From: Sipunculus nudus
Taxonomy: Eukaryota > Annelida > Sipuncula > Golfingiida > Sipunculidae
Reading direction: 5' to 3'
NCBI GenBank assembly: GCA_026874595.1
Contig: CM049307.1
Span: 4,425,579 to 4,489,578 of the forward strand
DNA: 64,000 nucleotides
Part shown: positions 23,001 to 35,242 of the stretch, piece after piece
Numbering within the stretch: position 1 is the first letter of the stretch
Layout of the letters: each line of letters starts with the position of its first letter
Notes under the pieces: generated by a model
Database searches by the model: none
Seen by the model: only the letters and a program-made list of their open reading frames with translations
Told to the model about the DNA's origin: nothing
Program-made: the position numbers and the translations under genes

Positions 23001-24203
23001 AAACCTTAAAATGTCAAATAGGTTATGCTGGCATTATTGCCCCAGTGATCAATTGGTCAACTATGGTAAATTTAACTGTTATTCCCTTTTCTTGCTTTTA
23101 TTTTATTGGTCAGATCCCCTTCAAGCAAAGCTGAAAGGTTTGATAAAATTGTAGGAACGGGCGTGTGGTTGTTGCTGCATAGAAGAAGTTTATGCGAGTC
23201 ATTTTTATTGTTTCGAGCGATAAACTATTAAGACGGGGATAGTTAATTATCTAACATTGCTCCAGCTGTGGGTGCTCTGTAGACTGACGTCCATGCATGA
23301 CTGGTAGGTTTTCGTTCGAACAACTTAATTTTCATTAGGAGAGGGTGTATTTAGGTGACGCAAACGACTACCAGACCAGGGTATGTTAAATGGAATTTCA
23401 TAGAATAATAAAATATAGTTAGGAAAACGTAGTTTTAAAGTGTATTACCAGGTTTGGTTATGTTAAATGGTACTCCCAAAGAATCATAAAGTACAGTCGG
23501 GGAAACAGAGGTGATAATGTTGATGGAGTTAAACTTGTTGTCATTTGGCTGTTTGCATAGGAGTGCCGGCCAGGCCGGTGGATTAGTCAACAGCATTTTA
23601 TTTATTGTGTTTGAACTTACTGTACTACGGTTTATTATAATTCGATGACAGAAGATTATAGATAGTTCGGGTTGTTGCTAATTCCCAGTTGACATCCAGA
23701 AAAAAATCCAGGTTTTAGTACGTTCTCGAACGACCTGGATAATTCCATGGGAACGGTAGTAAACTAGATACATGTATAGCGTTGTCAAGGCCGTTCAGGG
23801 GGTCAAGTGTCTGAAGGTTAGTGTCAACTGGTGACGGACGGGTTGGGTTAAGAGTTTAGGTATGAATATCTCAATGAAATGTTTACCATAGAAAAATTAC
23901 ATTTGCCAAGTAATTTAAGTCATAAATAGATATGCAGAGTGAACAAATACGAATACACCAGTACAGCAGAAGAACGTCAAATCATTTAAATGGATTTGAA
24001 ATTGGGTGTCCTCTGCATAAAAGGACAGGGGTCAGCCTTTAATAAATGAGGAAGTGTGTACCAAAAGTCCTACCTTCATCTGCCTGTTTCCTGTTCCCGA
24101 TGACATCCCCATAAATGGTGGTGACCACAGGGGAATCCTGTGCTGACGTCACGGTGGCTTCAAGGAAAACCACAGTCAGCACCAGGAGATGTAATCCGTC
24201 CAT
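17057..24203 (-). CDS. Secreted carboxylesterase/cholinesterase-family protein (complete)
   Basis: Seven coding exons on the minus strand: 24203-24074, 23004-22770, 21909-20995, 20630-20403, 19486-19269, 17821-17723, 17088-17057. Joined length is 1857 nt, 618 residues plus TGA; all junctions are GT-AG and in phase. Residues 1-21 (MDGLHLLVLTVVFLEATVTS) form a signal peptide. Family blocks follow in order: YLAIPFGAPP, DEDCLYLNVWVP, GGDPARVTVFGQSAGG, NGDPNVG. The triad is inferred as Ser213 (FGQSAGG), Asp338 (HDSAGFL) and His456 (NGSHLDDI); the 125- and 118-residue spacings resemble acetylcholinesterase. The usual HGGGF oxyanion block reads FGGAF. The C-terminus ends KWGYW with no membrane anchor or HDEL, so I expect secretion of an alpha/beta hydrolase. 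Substrate cannot be told from sequence; a neuroligin-like non-enzyme is less likely because the Ser and His are kept. Confidence 0.92.
17723..17821 (-). CDS. Esterase exon 6
   Basis: 99 nt, phase 1 at both ends, encoding DEYIRGALDEKLPQLIPGYY and NRDRIQEILLA. Acceptor ATTTCAG, donor GTAAGT. Being symmetric it could be skipped without a frameshift. Confidence 0.82.
18395..19290 (-). repeat. Tandem array of esterase exon 5 donor junction (~16 copies)
   Basis: About 57-base units. On the minus strand each has CACTAG, a 36-base copy of the exon end (coding KDTEFLGAWDDY-like), then donor GTAAGTAAC. The copy at 19268 is the real exon end; about 15 lie in the intron. C-tract length (5-11) varies between units. 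Confidence 0.95.
19269..19486 (-). CDS. Esterase exon 5 with amplified donor
   Basis: Encodes NGDPNVGRSVPTPWTEY through EDTELLGAWDDY; GDPN and PWTEY are C-terminal family blocks. Acceptor CAAAAG, donor GTAAGT. About 15 tandem copies of the last ~35 exon bases plus donor follow in the intron (18395-19268). Confidence 0.92.
20403..20630 (-). CDS. Esterase exon 4, catalytic His
   Basis: Encodes AGGLGKTFLYNYQYRHSFF through VNGSHLDDIYAVIGSTFLPM. His456 in SHLDDI aligns with the catalytic His of H-x-x-E/D-I in the family. Acceptor TTTCTCAG, donor GTAAGA. Confidence 0.93.
20995..21909 (-). CDS. Esterase exon 3, catalytic Ser and Asp
   Basis: The longest exon (915 nt). Holds the oxyanion block YYFGGAFMLG, the nucleophile elbow VTVFGQSAGG (Ser213) and the acid position GSTFHDSAGFL (Asp338). 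Acceptor TTTTTAG, donor GTAAGA. Confidence 0.95.
22770..23004 (-). CDS. Esterase exon 2
   Basis: Encodes GFIYDEYLAIPFGAPPVEEL through DEDCLYLNVWVPGGVQPG. FxGIPxAxPP and EDCLYLNV are signature blocks of type-B carboxylesterases. Acceptor TTTTAAG is pyrimidine-poor; donor GTAAGG. Confidence 0.9.
24074..24203 (-). CDS. Esterase exon 1, signal peptide
   Basis: ATG at 24203-24201. Encodes a hydrophobic signal peptide ending near VTSA, then QDSPVVTTIYGDVIGNRKQA, the start of the mature esterase fold. Donor GTAGGA. A TATATAAG motif lies about 35 bases upstream, and a CATTACAG acceptor-like site just upstream leaves a 5' UTR exon possible. Confidence 0.87.
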
Positions 24204-24237
24204 GCTTGTCTGTAATGAGAAAGTACCAGTAACTTAC

Positions 24238-24246
24238 CTTATATAT
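24238..24246 (-). promoter_or_regulatory. Candidate TATA box of the esterase gene
   Basis: TATATAAGG on the minus strand about 35 bases upstream of the esterase ATG. Use as a TATA box would give a very short 5' UTR; alternatively ATTACAG at about 24212 is an acceptor of an upstream UTR exon. Confidence 0.4.
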
Positions 24247-24601
24247 GTAAGCCTGGACCCAGGACACTGGCAGGTGGGTCCGCGATAGCAGATGATAGGC
24301 AAAGTGTGGCTCCCAGCATTGATAGAGATTATGTTTATCCATTTATTTTAAAGGTACATAATCAAGGGCAATAGTATGCCTCTTCTTTCAAACTATAAGT
24401 TCAGTTTTTCTTTATACAAATATTTCCCAGCAAAACCAGTCCAATACACAGTCTCAGTACCTCGCATACGGCTGTTAAACACCTTGTTATGACTCTTCGT
24501 GTTGGTAAACACAGTCGACGTGTATCTGATTACCATAACAAGGCCGTGTGACCGGAGGCCCGATTATGAGCCGCAACACGCGAAGTTTCAGCCAGCAGGA
24601 A

Positions 24602-24850
24602 AATGCATTACATTTTTTTGACCAAGTCAGTGAGGGCATCTTCTAATTGACACGTGTTTGGCCAGAGCGGTACACGCGCTGTTTATGTTGACACCTGCGA
24701 TCGCGCCCGGTGCACTGTTTTTGACACTTGTTTACAGCAGTAAGCAAACGGTTCAGGGCAATACTTTGGCAGGTATAAATTTATTTTAAAGGGTAGATGC
24801 TATTTTTCGTGTTTATTCAACAAGCTTTATAGGTGATTGGGCCCCTTTAA
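24602..24850. repeat. Dispersed repeat, copy 1
   Basis: ATTGACACGTGTT, AAGCAAACGGTTCAGGGCAA and GTGATTGGGCCC blocks recur in the same order at 26276-26495. It lies just upstream of the esterase gene. Confidence 0.75.
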
Positions 24851-24859
24851 CTTTCAGTT

Positions 24860-26275
24860 TGGTCTTGGCAAATATTTCAAGGTCTGTTTAAAGATTATTT
24901 TGGATACCAATTATCTAAACCGTTCAAATATACCGTAAAACCTGAAATCTTTGCAAGCATGCAATTTCCGCGAATTTTCGCGAGGGTGTCTTGTTTCGCC
25001 AAAAATACATGCTCACGAAAATTGCATTTGATTTTACATTAATTTTGAATATATTAAGCAAGAATATGTGGTGAAAAGGGGCGATCTCTTTATGATAACA
25101 AGGAGCTCATGGTTACAGAAGTTTTTTCTTATTTTTTCGAAGGAGAACTTTTGTTACAGAAATGTCGGATTCGTGGTCACCTTGTTAAAAGACGTCTGGC
25201 CGGACGCACAAAGGACTATTGCTGTAACTCAGATTACTTATAGCCAGCTTAGCAACTAAAAAAATTGACAATATATCATATCTTTCATTAAGCATTTCCG
25301 TTTTAATATTGAATGAAAATTCCAAGAGATCACGTACGAATTCACGTCAGCAAAAATCTGAACTTTTATTTACCGTGTACGAGCCCTAGACAGGCAGAAC
25401 AAGACAGTTAGACCGCTCTATAAGTAGTTAATCGCTAGAGCACAGTGTGTATATTAAATATCCTGGGGGCCGCCACGCACCGTCGGTTTGTTTTAACACA
25501 ATTAGATGCACTACCAGCTGGACCATTCACCCGACGTCAGTAATAGCTCTCGTTGATGTAACAGTCATCTTTAAATTCAAATTTAATTTTCTTTTCCAAG
25601 AAGACTCGCGAAAATTACTTGCTCGAGAAAGGTCGTTCCATATCAATTCGCAAAATTTTAGTTAAGCGAAAATAACGTTCTAGAGTTATACAAGTATGGA
25701 AGTTTTAACAGGAAAATACAGAAGGCCTATAACCTTGTTATCTCGTCAAAATATTGTTCACAGGAATTACCCGTGGGGTGATTAAATGGTTAACTGACCA
25801 TATCACTACACCATCGACACCTATCGGCAAGAAAATACTTGGACTGTTCGGGTCCTTAATATTACGAAAAGAAATACAATATTTTGTTATTTTTCAAATT
25901 ATAAATGAAAAATTCCAACTGTATCTTGAACGGAGAATTTCATGTATGAGTCCCAGGCATGTTTTACAGCACGTGTCGCCCTGACTCATTTGGTTTCGAA
26001 ACAAGCAATGCCGTGGACCGCCATCCCCCCCCCCCCCCCACCCCCTTGAGCTGTTACATCCCTTACTTTATCGGTTTCTTTTCCCAGTTTTTCCTAATTA
26101 ATTTTATAATTGTTTACATCCTTTTTTATTCCCTACTAAATAAATTATAAATTCATCCACAATTTATTATTCTATAAATTGAAGATATAAATGAAAAACC
26201 CTGTGATTAAGAGAGCATCTAAATGTTTCTATTCCGGAAAGGGAGTCTTTCCGTTATTACCCTCTGCTAGGTGAT
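24860..26275. other. Intergenic stretch upstream of esterase, no gene seen
   Basis: Includes a CG-rich motif region with TTTCCGCGAATTTTCGCGAG (24965) and CTCGCGAAAATT (25605) that may be the two arms of a MITE, and a C-run at 26025. No coding signal seen. Confidence 0.5.
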
Positions 26276-26495
26276 GTATTACATTTTTGGGTAAAGTCAG
26301 TCATGGCATCTCCTGATTGACACGTGTTCTGGCCCGAGGGATGCACACGTTGTGTTTATGATGACAACACCCGTTAACAGGAGTAAGCATACGGTTTCAG
26401 GGCAATATTTCGGCGGTACAAATTTATTTCAAAGGGGAGAAGCTATTTTTCGTGTTAATTCAACATGCTTTATAGGTAATTGGGCCCTTTTAAAA
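26276..26495. repeat. Dispersed repeat, copy 2
   Basis: Same orientation as 24602-24850, sharing ATTGACACGTGTT, GGTTTCAGGGCAATATT and GGTAATTGGGCCC. Part of it may recur near 44940-45000 (GTAAGCATGCATTA). Confidence 0.75.
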
Positions 26496-26617
26496 TCGCT
26501 TAAGATGCGGTTAGATGCTTGGAATTAAAAGTACTTGCGAATTAAATGTACCCGTATACGAATTAACCTCGTACATTTCTCCAGATAATACGAAGCGCCA
26601 ACATGTGTTAGTAACAA

Positions 26618-29600
26618 ACAAGGGACCCATGGGTCACGGCGCTCAGCTGATCATGATTGGACTATAAATGTTTCTCCACTGTGATACTATATCAAGTCGA
26701 TAAAGCTTATGAATATCATGGACATGTTGGGCTATTATAAAGGAATTTAATGTAATATGTGAGTAAATGATAAATAAAATTACCTGACTGATGGATTAAT
26801 AGAGTCAAATATAGTGGTTTATTTTTTATTTATTTAGGAGGGGTTGAAAATTGTGATATATTTGAGCAAATATGAATGCAATGACAGCAGTAATAAGCAG
26901 TAGTAGAATGATGATAAGGCTATTTGTTGAAGGATCTAAAGTGTATGGTAGTCTGCAAGCTTTCAATTTGACAGATATGATGTTATGATTAACTATGCTG
27001 ATGAAGTGATTCATGAATTTGTGACTGTATGACACAATGTCTCTTTAGTCTTGACAAGGTAAATTATTGTGATGCCCACTATGTCTACATATTACACAAT
27101 ACTGACATAATTTCTGGCATGTACATAGGTACCTATGGACGAATAGTTATACAAAATATTCAAGTATGAATATATCTGATTCATCTTGTTCTTGCTTACT
27201 GAGGCTGACTTTGGGATGGGGTTCGGAGAAGGGAAAAGTGAGGGCAGCACGAAGGTGGATGTAGAAATATTCTATTGTAATGTTTTTCATTTATATAAGA
27301 ATATGAAAAGCTAAGAGGAAAGGGGCCCTCCTACTTGGTTACAGTAAAGTTCTAAATATATGATTGCAATTAATACTCTGACAAGACTGTCATGAAGAAA
27401 AACAGTAACAGTTTTGAGATACTGTGATGTATATGAAAATTTACAGATGGACAGGCAAGTTGACAGAATGGACTAATACCTTTATTTCACTTTCAAGGGA
27501 ATAATGCATTTAAGTTTATATAAAATCCTATTTTTTTTAAGCATATCCACTTTTTCCATTAAGAAGTTTATATCTGAATCATTCTTTTATTCACAGGTTT
27601 TATAAATTTTTAATAAAAAAAACCTGAAAATATAAGTTAAAATATTAGAATTGTTGCAGAAGTTGCAATCATTATATATACAGAGTAAAAAACTGAAACT
27701 ATAAGTTAAAATATTAGAATTGTTGCAAAAGTTGCAATCATCATATATCCAGAGTGTAGCTCATATTGGGTCATATTATGCATACACATATATTTTATTA
27801 TTTTTAAATCATAAATGTTTAAACTGAATTTAAAAGAAAATAATGCCACAACATGGCATCTACAAGAATATTCCTTGAATCACTATTAAAAAGTTTTGCA
27901 CATTGGAGTTTTCAGTACATGCTTAATTTTATTCACCAAAATAAAATAAAAGATTCAGTAAATTTGATAAAATAAAACATCTTAGTAAAGTAAACACACT
28001 GTTGGTTGAATGAGGGACAAACAATATTATTGTGCTAATTACTATCCCAGTTTTAATTTATTACTGGAATTAATACTCAATTTCACACCTGGTGAAGTTT
28101 TTACTCCTCTGAAGTAAGGAATTACTTATCTCATGAACATCTACACTTTCATAGCAATACACCACTTTGTGGACACAATTAAATGTACACTTTAATCACT
28201 GTAACCCTGGTGGTAAAATACAAAATCTAAAATGCAGCATAGCCTAGAATAAGAATGAATCAAATACAGAAAATAATAACATTCATCTAGTTTATGCACC
28301 TGCTGGGGGGGGGGGGGGAGTGCAGGGCAGAGGGGAAGCCTGCTGGTAGTGGCCAAGCAGACCCAAGGGGTGGGTTACATAATGCAAGTGAAGGCTGTAC
28401 TACTAGGTGGGCTAGATGTAAACAACACTTGACATGGTGTATGAAAACATGAATAAAAGCTATTCTTTCCAATCAATTTCTTTGAAATTTCAGATTTTAA
28501 AAGATTAAATCCTTATGTATATATGCTGTGAAAATTAAATCAACAGTGCCAAAGATGGACAAAAATTTAAGGTATTGATTTTTTATTTATGCTAATAACT
28601 TGAACAATTTGCAAAATTCAGATCTAATTTTGGGTAAACACTTGAATCTTGATTAAATAAAGTTATATTCCTGAAAAAAAGTCTCTAGGTTCGGCAATTC
28701 TCATGTTAGGTGAGTAAATATATTTCCTGATTTTTTTTAAAATTGCATTATGTTTTGCCCCATAACTTCAAAATAATACCCAATACTGACCTAATTTTTG
28801 GTATATTTGTAGAAAATGTATGAAAGAAAGTGAATACTAAATACAATCAAAAACAGATCAGTGGTTTTGATATTAGGCAGCCTTGAAGTGTAACAATGGC
28901 TTTTTTTTATGGAAAACGGAGTTTTTTTCCTTAATATCTCGAAGGAACGAAGTCCTAATGACCAAATTTTTGGTATGGTAGGAGATTTTGGGGACATCTA
29001 AAATAATGCCAACAGCCTGGGGAGCATAGAGATGTGCACTGAATGACCTACAGTCATCAAAGTGGACTGCTTGACAATGTAAGGGAATACAACAAGAACA
29101 AAAAAATTCAATAACTAGCCTAATTTTGCAGCTTTTATTTTCAAATTTCAGATTTTAGCAGATTAAATCCTTATGTATACATGCTGTGAAAATTAAATCC
29201 ACAGTACTTACAGGAAAAAAAGTGCCGTGGCCAAAGTTGGGCAAAATTTAAGGGACCAATTTTATATTTTTGCCAATATTTAAAAAAATTTAACAGATTT
29301 TGATCTAATTTTTGGTATACAATTTAATTTCGATTAATTAAAGTTGTATTACTGGAAAAAAGTCCCTACCTTTAACACTTTTGGTCTTAAGTGACCAAAT
29401 ATCTTCCTGATTTTTTTACAAGGTCCATAATGTTTGGACCCATAACTTTTTTAAATTAAATAATACTGACTTAATATCTGGTATGTACATAGAAACTATA
29501 TAGAGGAATATTTATGGTAAATATGAAGAAAACCAGATGAGTGGTTTTGATATAAGGCAGTCCTGAAGTGTGAAAATAGATTTCTAATAAAAAATTGAGG

Positions 29601-29838
29601 TTTTTCCTTAATATCTCGAAGGAACGAAGTCCTATTGACCCAATTTTCTGCATGGTAGGAGATTTTAGGGACATCTAACTGTATGCCCAATTTTAGATTC
29701 GTAGGTCCAACGGTGTCGAAACGTGCCAGTCTTACGGACGGACATCCAGACGGACAGACGGACGGACAGACAGACGGACGGACAACGGACAATGGACCAC
29801 GACTATAGCTCAGATGACTTATAGTCAGCTGAGCTAAA
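26618..29838 (+). mobile_element. 3.2-kb composite repeat, full copy A
   Basis: Begins ACAAGGGACCCATGGGTCAC and ends with the hairpin TAGCTCAGATGACTTATAG plus TCAGCTGAGCTAA. A G-run lies at 28305 and GGAC/GACG micro-repeats at 29738-29790. Closely parallels 60301-63803. No intact reading frame for a transposase or reverse transcriptase; non-autonomous. Confidence 0.88.
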
Positions 29839-29839
29839 A

Positions 29840-30678
29840 AAATTGGTATAATTAACTTCGCAGTACATGATACTGAGTTAATGTTATATAATAATCATAC
29901 TGTACAGTTTATATCGAAGAGACTTGCATTTATGACCTATATGATCTCTAAGGATTTTTTTCCGCTCTGATAAATTTTAATAATTCTATCTGTTCCCTCA
30001 TTGGGATAAAGTTAAAGCGTCACGATGTCAAATTTATGCATATTTTGCATAGGAAAACAGATTTCCGTTTTATCTTTACAGCGTTGCCATGGTAACGAGA
30101 ACGAATACTCGGATAATACCTATCGGGTCATCGAGTCCAAACACTTGTACCCGTTTCAGTCCTAGTCGACTGTAAAAATCTCTCACGGCTCCTCGGCTAT
30201 ATACTTGTACTCGCGACCTGTGCTCTGTTGAGTCCGGTGCGCTGCCAAGATCACAGAAGCCGGTAAAATGCTAAGTTTAACATGCGACTTCAACATACCA
30301 AGTTATAAACATAGATGGGCTTTTTCACCATATAGATATCAACATGTTACAAAAGATTGAATGTTTGGACTAACAAGTTAATATCCAAATTCTGAAGAAT
30401 AATAATTATTATAGCCGGCCACACGTGAACCCATCCAAAGCCTCTAACGTTAGACTACGTTTTGCAAAGACATTTAAAAGAACAGTAGTTGAGGAACAGA
30501 AAATTTGAGATGCCTCAATATGTCCTCTTTACATTACATATTTAAAAATTTTCTCAACCTTCCCATACCCTCCCCTATACCTGTAATAGGCTTTACAAGT
30601 GAACACGGCTTTAGATTTTATTCATGTAGGTGCCAAAAATTTTCACAGGCTAAAAAATATATTACGTATAAAGTAATT

Positions 30679-30709
<31 letters not shown>

Positions 30710-31760
30710 GATATATATATATATATAATTTTGCATATAAATACATGTATAAATATATTGCTTAATACCTATCAACCTCTCGAAATTCTGGATCCGCCAC
30801 TGCTATGTCAATGGGCCTTGCTGACTTGACTGGTGTGCTCGAGCTCATTTCTTCAGTCACGCATATACTATTGCTCTTAAATGATGCACACACAATGCAT
30901 CTATGATACTTGCAACCATAATGTTTTCGCGCCCGTAAATGTATGTTTTTTTGTTACACTGTTTGTTAAACTTGAGTGAAACTACTCATTTACATAAAAG
31001 CGAGTGTATGGTATCACTTCGGAAACAGTGTTTAAGCCATACGGGTTTCGGTTCATAGGTAAGTAATATAAAAATAAATAAAAATAAATTCACAACAAGA
31101 TTTACATAAAGTGCACAATAATGTAAATAATAATTATCTCTGACAATTTTTACCACACCAGACCTCATATTAATTGAAAACGTGTATGGACATATAACAG
31201 CACACCCACGTGCCTTATGGTAAAAAAGCAAACCTGATATGTTCGGCTTTGATCTATTATTAGTGTCCGACCTTGTTATAAGAACCAGCGATGTAGAAAC
31301 ACCCGAGTCAATCAGAAACCAGAGATATCAGGCCATGATCACGCCACTGTATCTCTGGGTACAAGTGTGTGAACACATTGAACGGTTCCCATAGAGATAC
31401 CCGCAATGAATTATAGGCAATCTGCTCCATGCGTCAGCTGTCTGCTCGTTATTGGGTTAGTTGAATTATCAAGACACAGATGCATACCCTTTTACAAGGG
31501 ACAATCTGACTTGTTAAATTGGGTCGTAGATATATCATTTATGTCAAAATATTTAAATACATGAGTGAAATATATGTTTCCAACTGTGTAGACAGCCTCC
31601 CCGTTGCGTGGTGACAATGATAAAGCTGCCATTGGTAACCGCAATTGGCCGATTCAAAGCAGCAACAAACAAATATAGGTAGCTAAATGATCCAATTGGT
31701 AAAGCTTTAGCTGCAAACAATTATTTACTATATGATATATAATAATGTTTTGTTAATGAA
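29840..31760. other. Intergenic stretch, no gene seen
   Basis: Contains an RFX-type X-box at 30083, a TA microsatellite at 30683-30727, and an end motif GATCCGCCACTG at about 30790. No coding signal seen. Confidence 0.5.
30083..30096. promoter_or_regulatory. RFX-type X-box motif
   Basis: GTTGCCATGGTAAC matches the consensus GTNRCC-N2-GGYAAC on both strands. It lies in GC-richer intergenic DNA; no adjacent start site was identified. Confidence 0.35.
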
Positions 31761-31924
31761 CGATGCGGGGTAGTTCTTTGGCTTGCTTTATCACAGCCCA
31801 TCAAACAGCTGTCTCTCCCTATGATAGCGTCACCTTGGTTCTTGGGTTATCTCTATACATTCCAGCCAAAAAGTCCTTCCTGTACGCTGCGACTTTAAGC
31901 CAGGTTTACCTTCATCAATCTCAC

Positions 31925-34330
31925 CACGTTCTCCAGTCGTTTGTTCTCATCACGACGTCCACTCGTTTGTTCTTATTACTAAATCTATTCGTTTGTTTTT
32001 ACCACGCGCTAACACGTTTGTCTTTGCCCAACCCTCCATACGTCTGTTCTTACTAGACCCCTCCATCCGTCAGTTCTTGTTAGACCCTCGTTACACCATC
32101 TCTTATTCGTCTGATCTTATAACACCCTCCACTCGTCAGTCCCCACCACAGCCCCCACTCGTTTTCTTTGTCCCATTCTCCACTCGCTGGTTCTTACTGC
32201 ACCCTGCCCTCGTCTTTTCATACCACACCCTCATACATTTGCCTTCGTCAAGCTTTCCACTCCTCTGTCCTTACTATATACTCCACTGGTCTGTTCTCAC
32301 CACGCCCTTACATGTTTGTCTTTGTCAAACCCTCCACACGTCTGTTCTTACTACACCCTCCAGTCGTCAGTCCTTACCACACAGTCCATTCGTTTTCTTT
32401 ATTTTATCGTACATACGTCTGTCTCACCAGCACGTTTATCTTCGCCCAACCTTCTATACCTCTCACTCGACAGTCCTAACCACACCGTCCAGTCGTTTGT
32501 CTTAGTTCAGTCCGTATGTTCTGACTACCCCCCCCCCCCCCCCCCCCCATTCGTCTGTTCCTGCTACACCCTCTATCCGTCAGCCTTCGTCCCATTGTCC
32601 ACTCGTCTGTTCCTATTATACCCTCCATTCGTCTGTTCTTACAACACCCTCACACGGTTGTCTTTGTCCAGCCCTCCACTCGTCTGTCCTTATTTCATCC
32701 TCAATTCGTCACGTTTGTCTTAGTCTCATGCTCCATTCGTCTCTCCTCACTACAACCTCCATTCGTCTGTTCTCACCCCATCCTCACACGTTTGTCTTCG
32801 TCCAGCCATCAACTTGTGTTCTTAACATACCCTCGCACATTTTTCTTCATCCATCCCTCAGCTCGTCTGTTCCTACGACATCCTAATCTTCTTCGTTCTC
32901 TCAACCTCCTCTACTGGTTTGTTCTCTCTACATCCTCCTCACGTTTGCTCTCACATCCTCCTCACCCTTCTTTTCCCCACATCCTCTATTCGTTTGATCT
33001 CTCGAAAACAACCCTCTTGTTTGTTCTCTACACGTTCTCGTTTGTTCTCTCCTGATCCTCTCCTCCATTTGTGTGTCCTGACCATATCCTCTACTCGTTT
33101 GACTTCATCATATCCTACACCCGTATATCCTGACCACGCCCACTTTTTTTTCTCCACATCCTTACTTCACCTCCCGCTCCTCTTACAACACCCTCCACTA
33201 GTTTTTATTCAACAAAGCCTTCACTCATTTGTTTTCAATTCCCCTACTCGTTTGTCCTGACCACACCCGACACTCATTTTTACTCAACACAGCCGCCACC
33301 CGTTTGTCCTTCACAGCCTCCACTCGTTTGCCCTCACCACATCCTCTTCTTATTTGTTCTCTACTTATCCTCTCCTACATTTGTGTGTCCTGATCACGAC
33401 CTCTGCTCGTTTGACTTCATCACATCCTTTCAACATCCTACACTCGTGTATCCCAACCAAGCCCACGTCTTATTTGTCCTCTCCACACCATTACTAAAAT
33501 TTCCGCTCCACTGTCTGCACCACATTCCCATTGGGTCTTTGTTCTATGCATGCTCTCCACTCGTCTGTCCTCTCCTCGTCCTCTCATGTGTTCTAATTTC
33601 CCTTGTCCTCGCCACATCCCCTGGTATTGTGTCATCACCACACCCTCCATTCGTTTGTCTTCACCTCACCCAGGCCCCATTTGTCTTCATCAGGTTCTCC
33701 ACTCCTCTGTTCTCTCTACATCCACCCTTTGTTTGTTCTAACAATACCCTCTACTCATTTTTACTCAACAAAGGCTCCACTCGTTTCTCATCACCACATC
33801 AATCACGCCTTTGTTCTAGCCACAGCTTCCACTCATTTTTCCTCAATATCCACACACGTTTGTTCTAACCAGACCCTTCACTCATTTTTACTCAACAAGA
33901 CCACTCGTTTGTTCTCCTCATCAAGCACTCGTTGGTCCTGACCACACCCGACACTCATTTTTTTACTCAACGTTCCCACCACCCGTTTGTTCTCTACACT
34001 CAGTTTTACTCAACAAAGCCTCGACTCGTTTCTCATTACCACACCCTGCACTTGCCTGACCTCAACAGATCCTCCACTCGTTTATCTCCATGACACCCTC
34101 CACTCATATGTCCTCTCCACAACCTCCGTTCTTTTTCCAGATACACCGACAATTTGTTTGTTCTGTCTAAACCTCATTTGTTATAAAAAAACTCCTACAG
34201 TCAACTATTTTTTAAGCCTTCCACTTGTGTTCTCTCCGCAAACTCCACTTGTTTGTTTATTTTCCACGACCTCCACTATATTATCCTCATCTCACCCTCA
34301 CTCTTTGTTCCCCTGACGATAAACATTCAC
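31925..34330 (+). repeat. 2.4-kb pyrimidine-rich degenerate minisatellite
   Basis: About 90 diverged ~26-base units of the form CACCCTCCACTCGTTTGTTC-TCAC. Strong strand asymmetry (C/T-rich on +). The long reading frames here (up to 170 residues, rich in S, F, L, P) are translations of the array, not genes. Confidence 0.92.
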
Positions 34331-35240
34331 TTATTTAATACCTGGACTACTCCCTTAATTTTTTCCCCTGGTCATATCATCCAACACTCGGTTACATAAA
34401 AGTCCACAGTGAATTTTCAAATTGTTAAAAGAAACAAAATTGTTCATAAGAAAATGAAAACATGTAGATGACACAACCAATGTAATTTTGTAGGCCTCTG
34501 GGCAAACATATGAACGTGTCTTGTTAAACTCTGTGAAACCATAACTGAGAAAGGTTGTTTACATACAGAGGATTGACGATATGGAATGTATGAAAGGGAG
34601 TAAATGCACCATAGCAGAACAAAGCAGCTAAGCCTAAATAATCAGGCTTGACAAAACAGATTCTGCTGACCACCTGTTCACTCTTGACAAGGCTGTTCAT
34701 GTATGAGTCAAACCTATGTACATATGCAACTAACAGTGTACTGTATATTCAGGATATTACGGTGCATCTTTCACTCTGGCATTACAGGGCATATATTTCA
34801 CTTCAGGCATATGGTCAGTCTAGTTAAGTGCAAACATGTGCTTTTTGCAAAATGGTAATTTAGCCCTGTTCTTGACAGACAGGGGTGATCAGATAACAAC
34901 ATCAGCTTTAAAGAATAAATTTCAAATTTGCTCATAGATTTTATTGATCATATTCCTTCCACTGTGTGATTCAACACACACCCTAGAGTCCATAATGTTG
35001 TAATTATGTTACTGTATCTGTGACATTTATCATTAACTTGGTGAGCAGATTTGGGGCAAATGTGTTGGTAACAGGAAAACATGTAATGTGTAAGGGTTTA
35101 TGCAAATTATTTGTTCAGCTACTGACCTCTGTGACATAAAGAAGGTTCAAAAGGATAGGGACAGTTGTCTCTCACTTAAAACATTTAATTATCATGTCTT
35201 TCATCACAATCAAGTTACTAATGTTTCTTCTCCTATCTTT
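34331..35240. other. Stretch downstream of TAB1, no gene seen
   Basis: AT-rich. TTTATT at 34940-34945 (AATAAA on the minus strand) is a candidate TAB1 polyadenylation signal about 640 bases past its stop. Confidence 0.45.
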
Positions 35241-35242
35241 AG

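Noticed and set aside
31763-34316. Overlapping long plus-strand reading frames (up to 170 residues)
   Set aside because: All are translations of the C/T-rich minisatellite in several frames; composition is low complexity with no domain.
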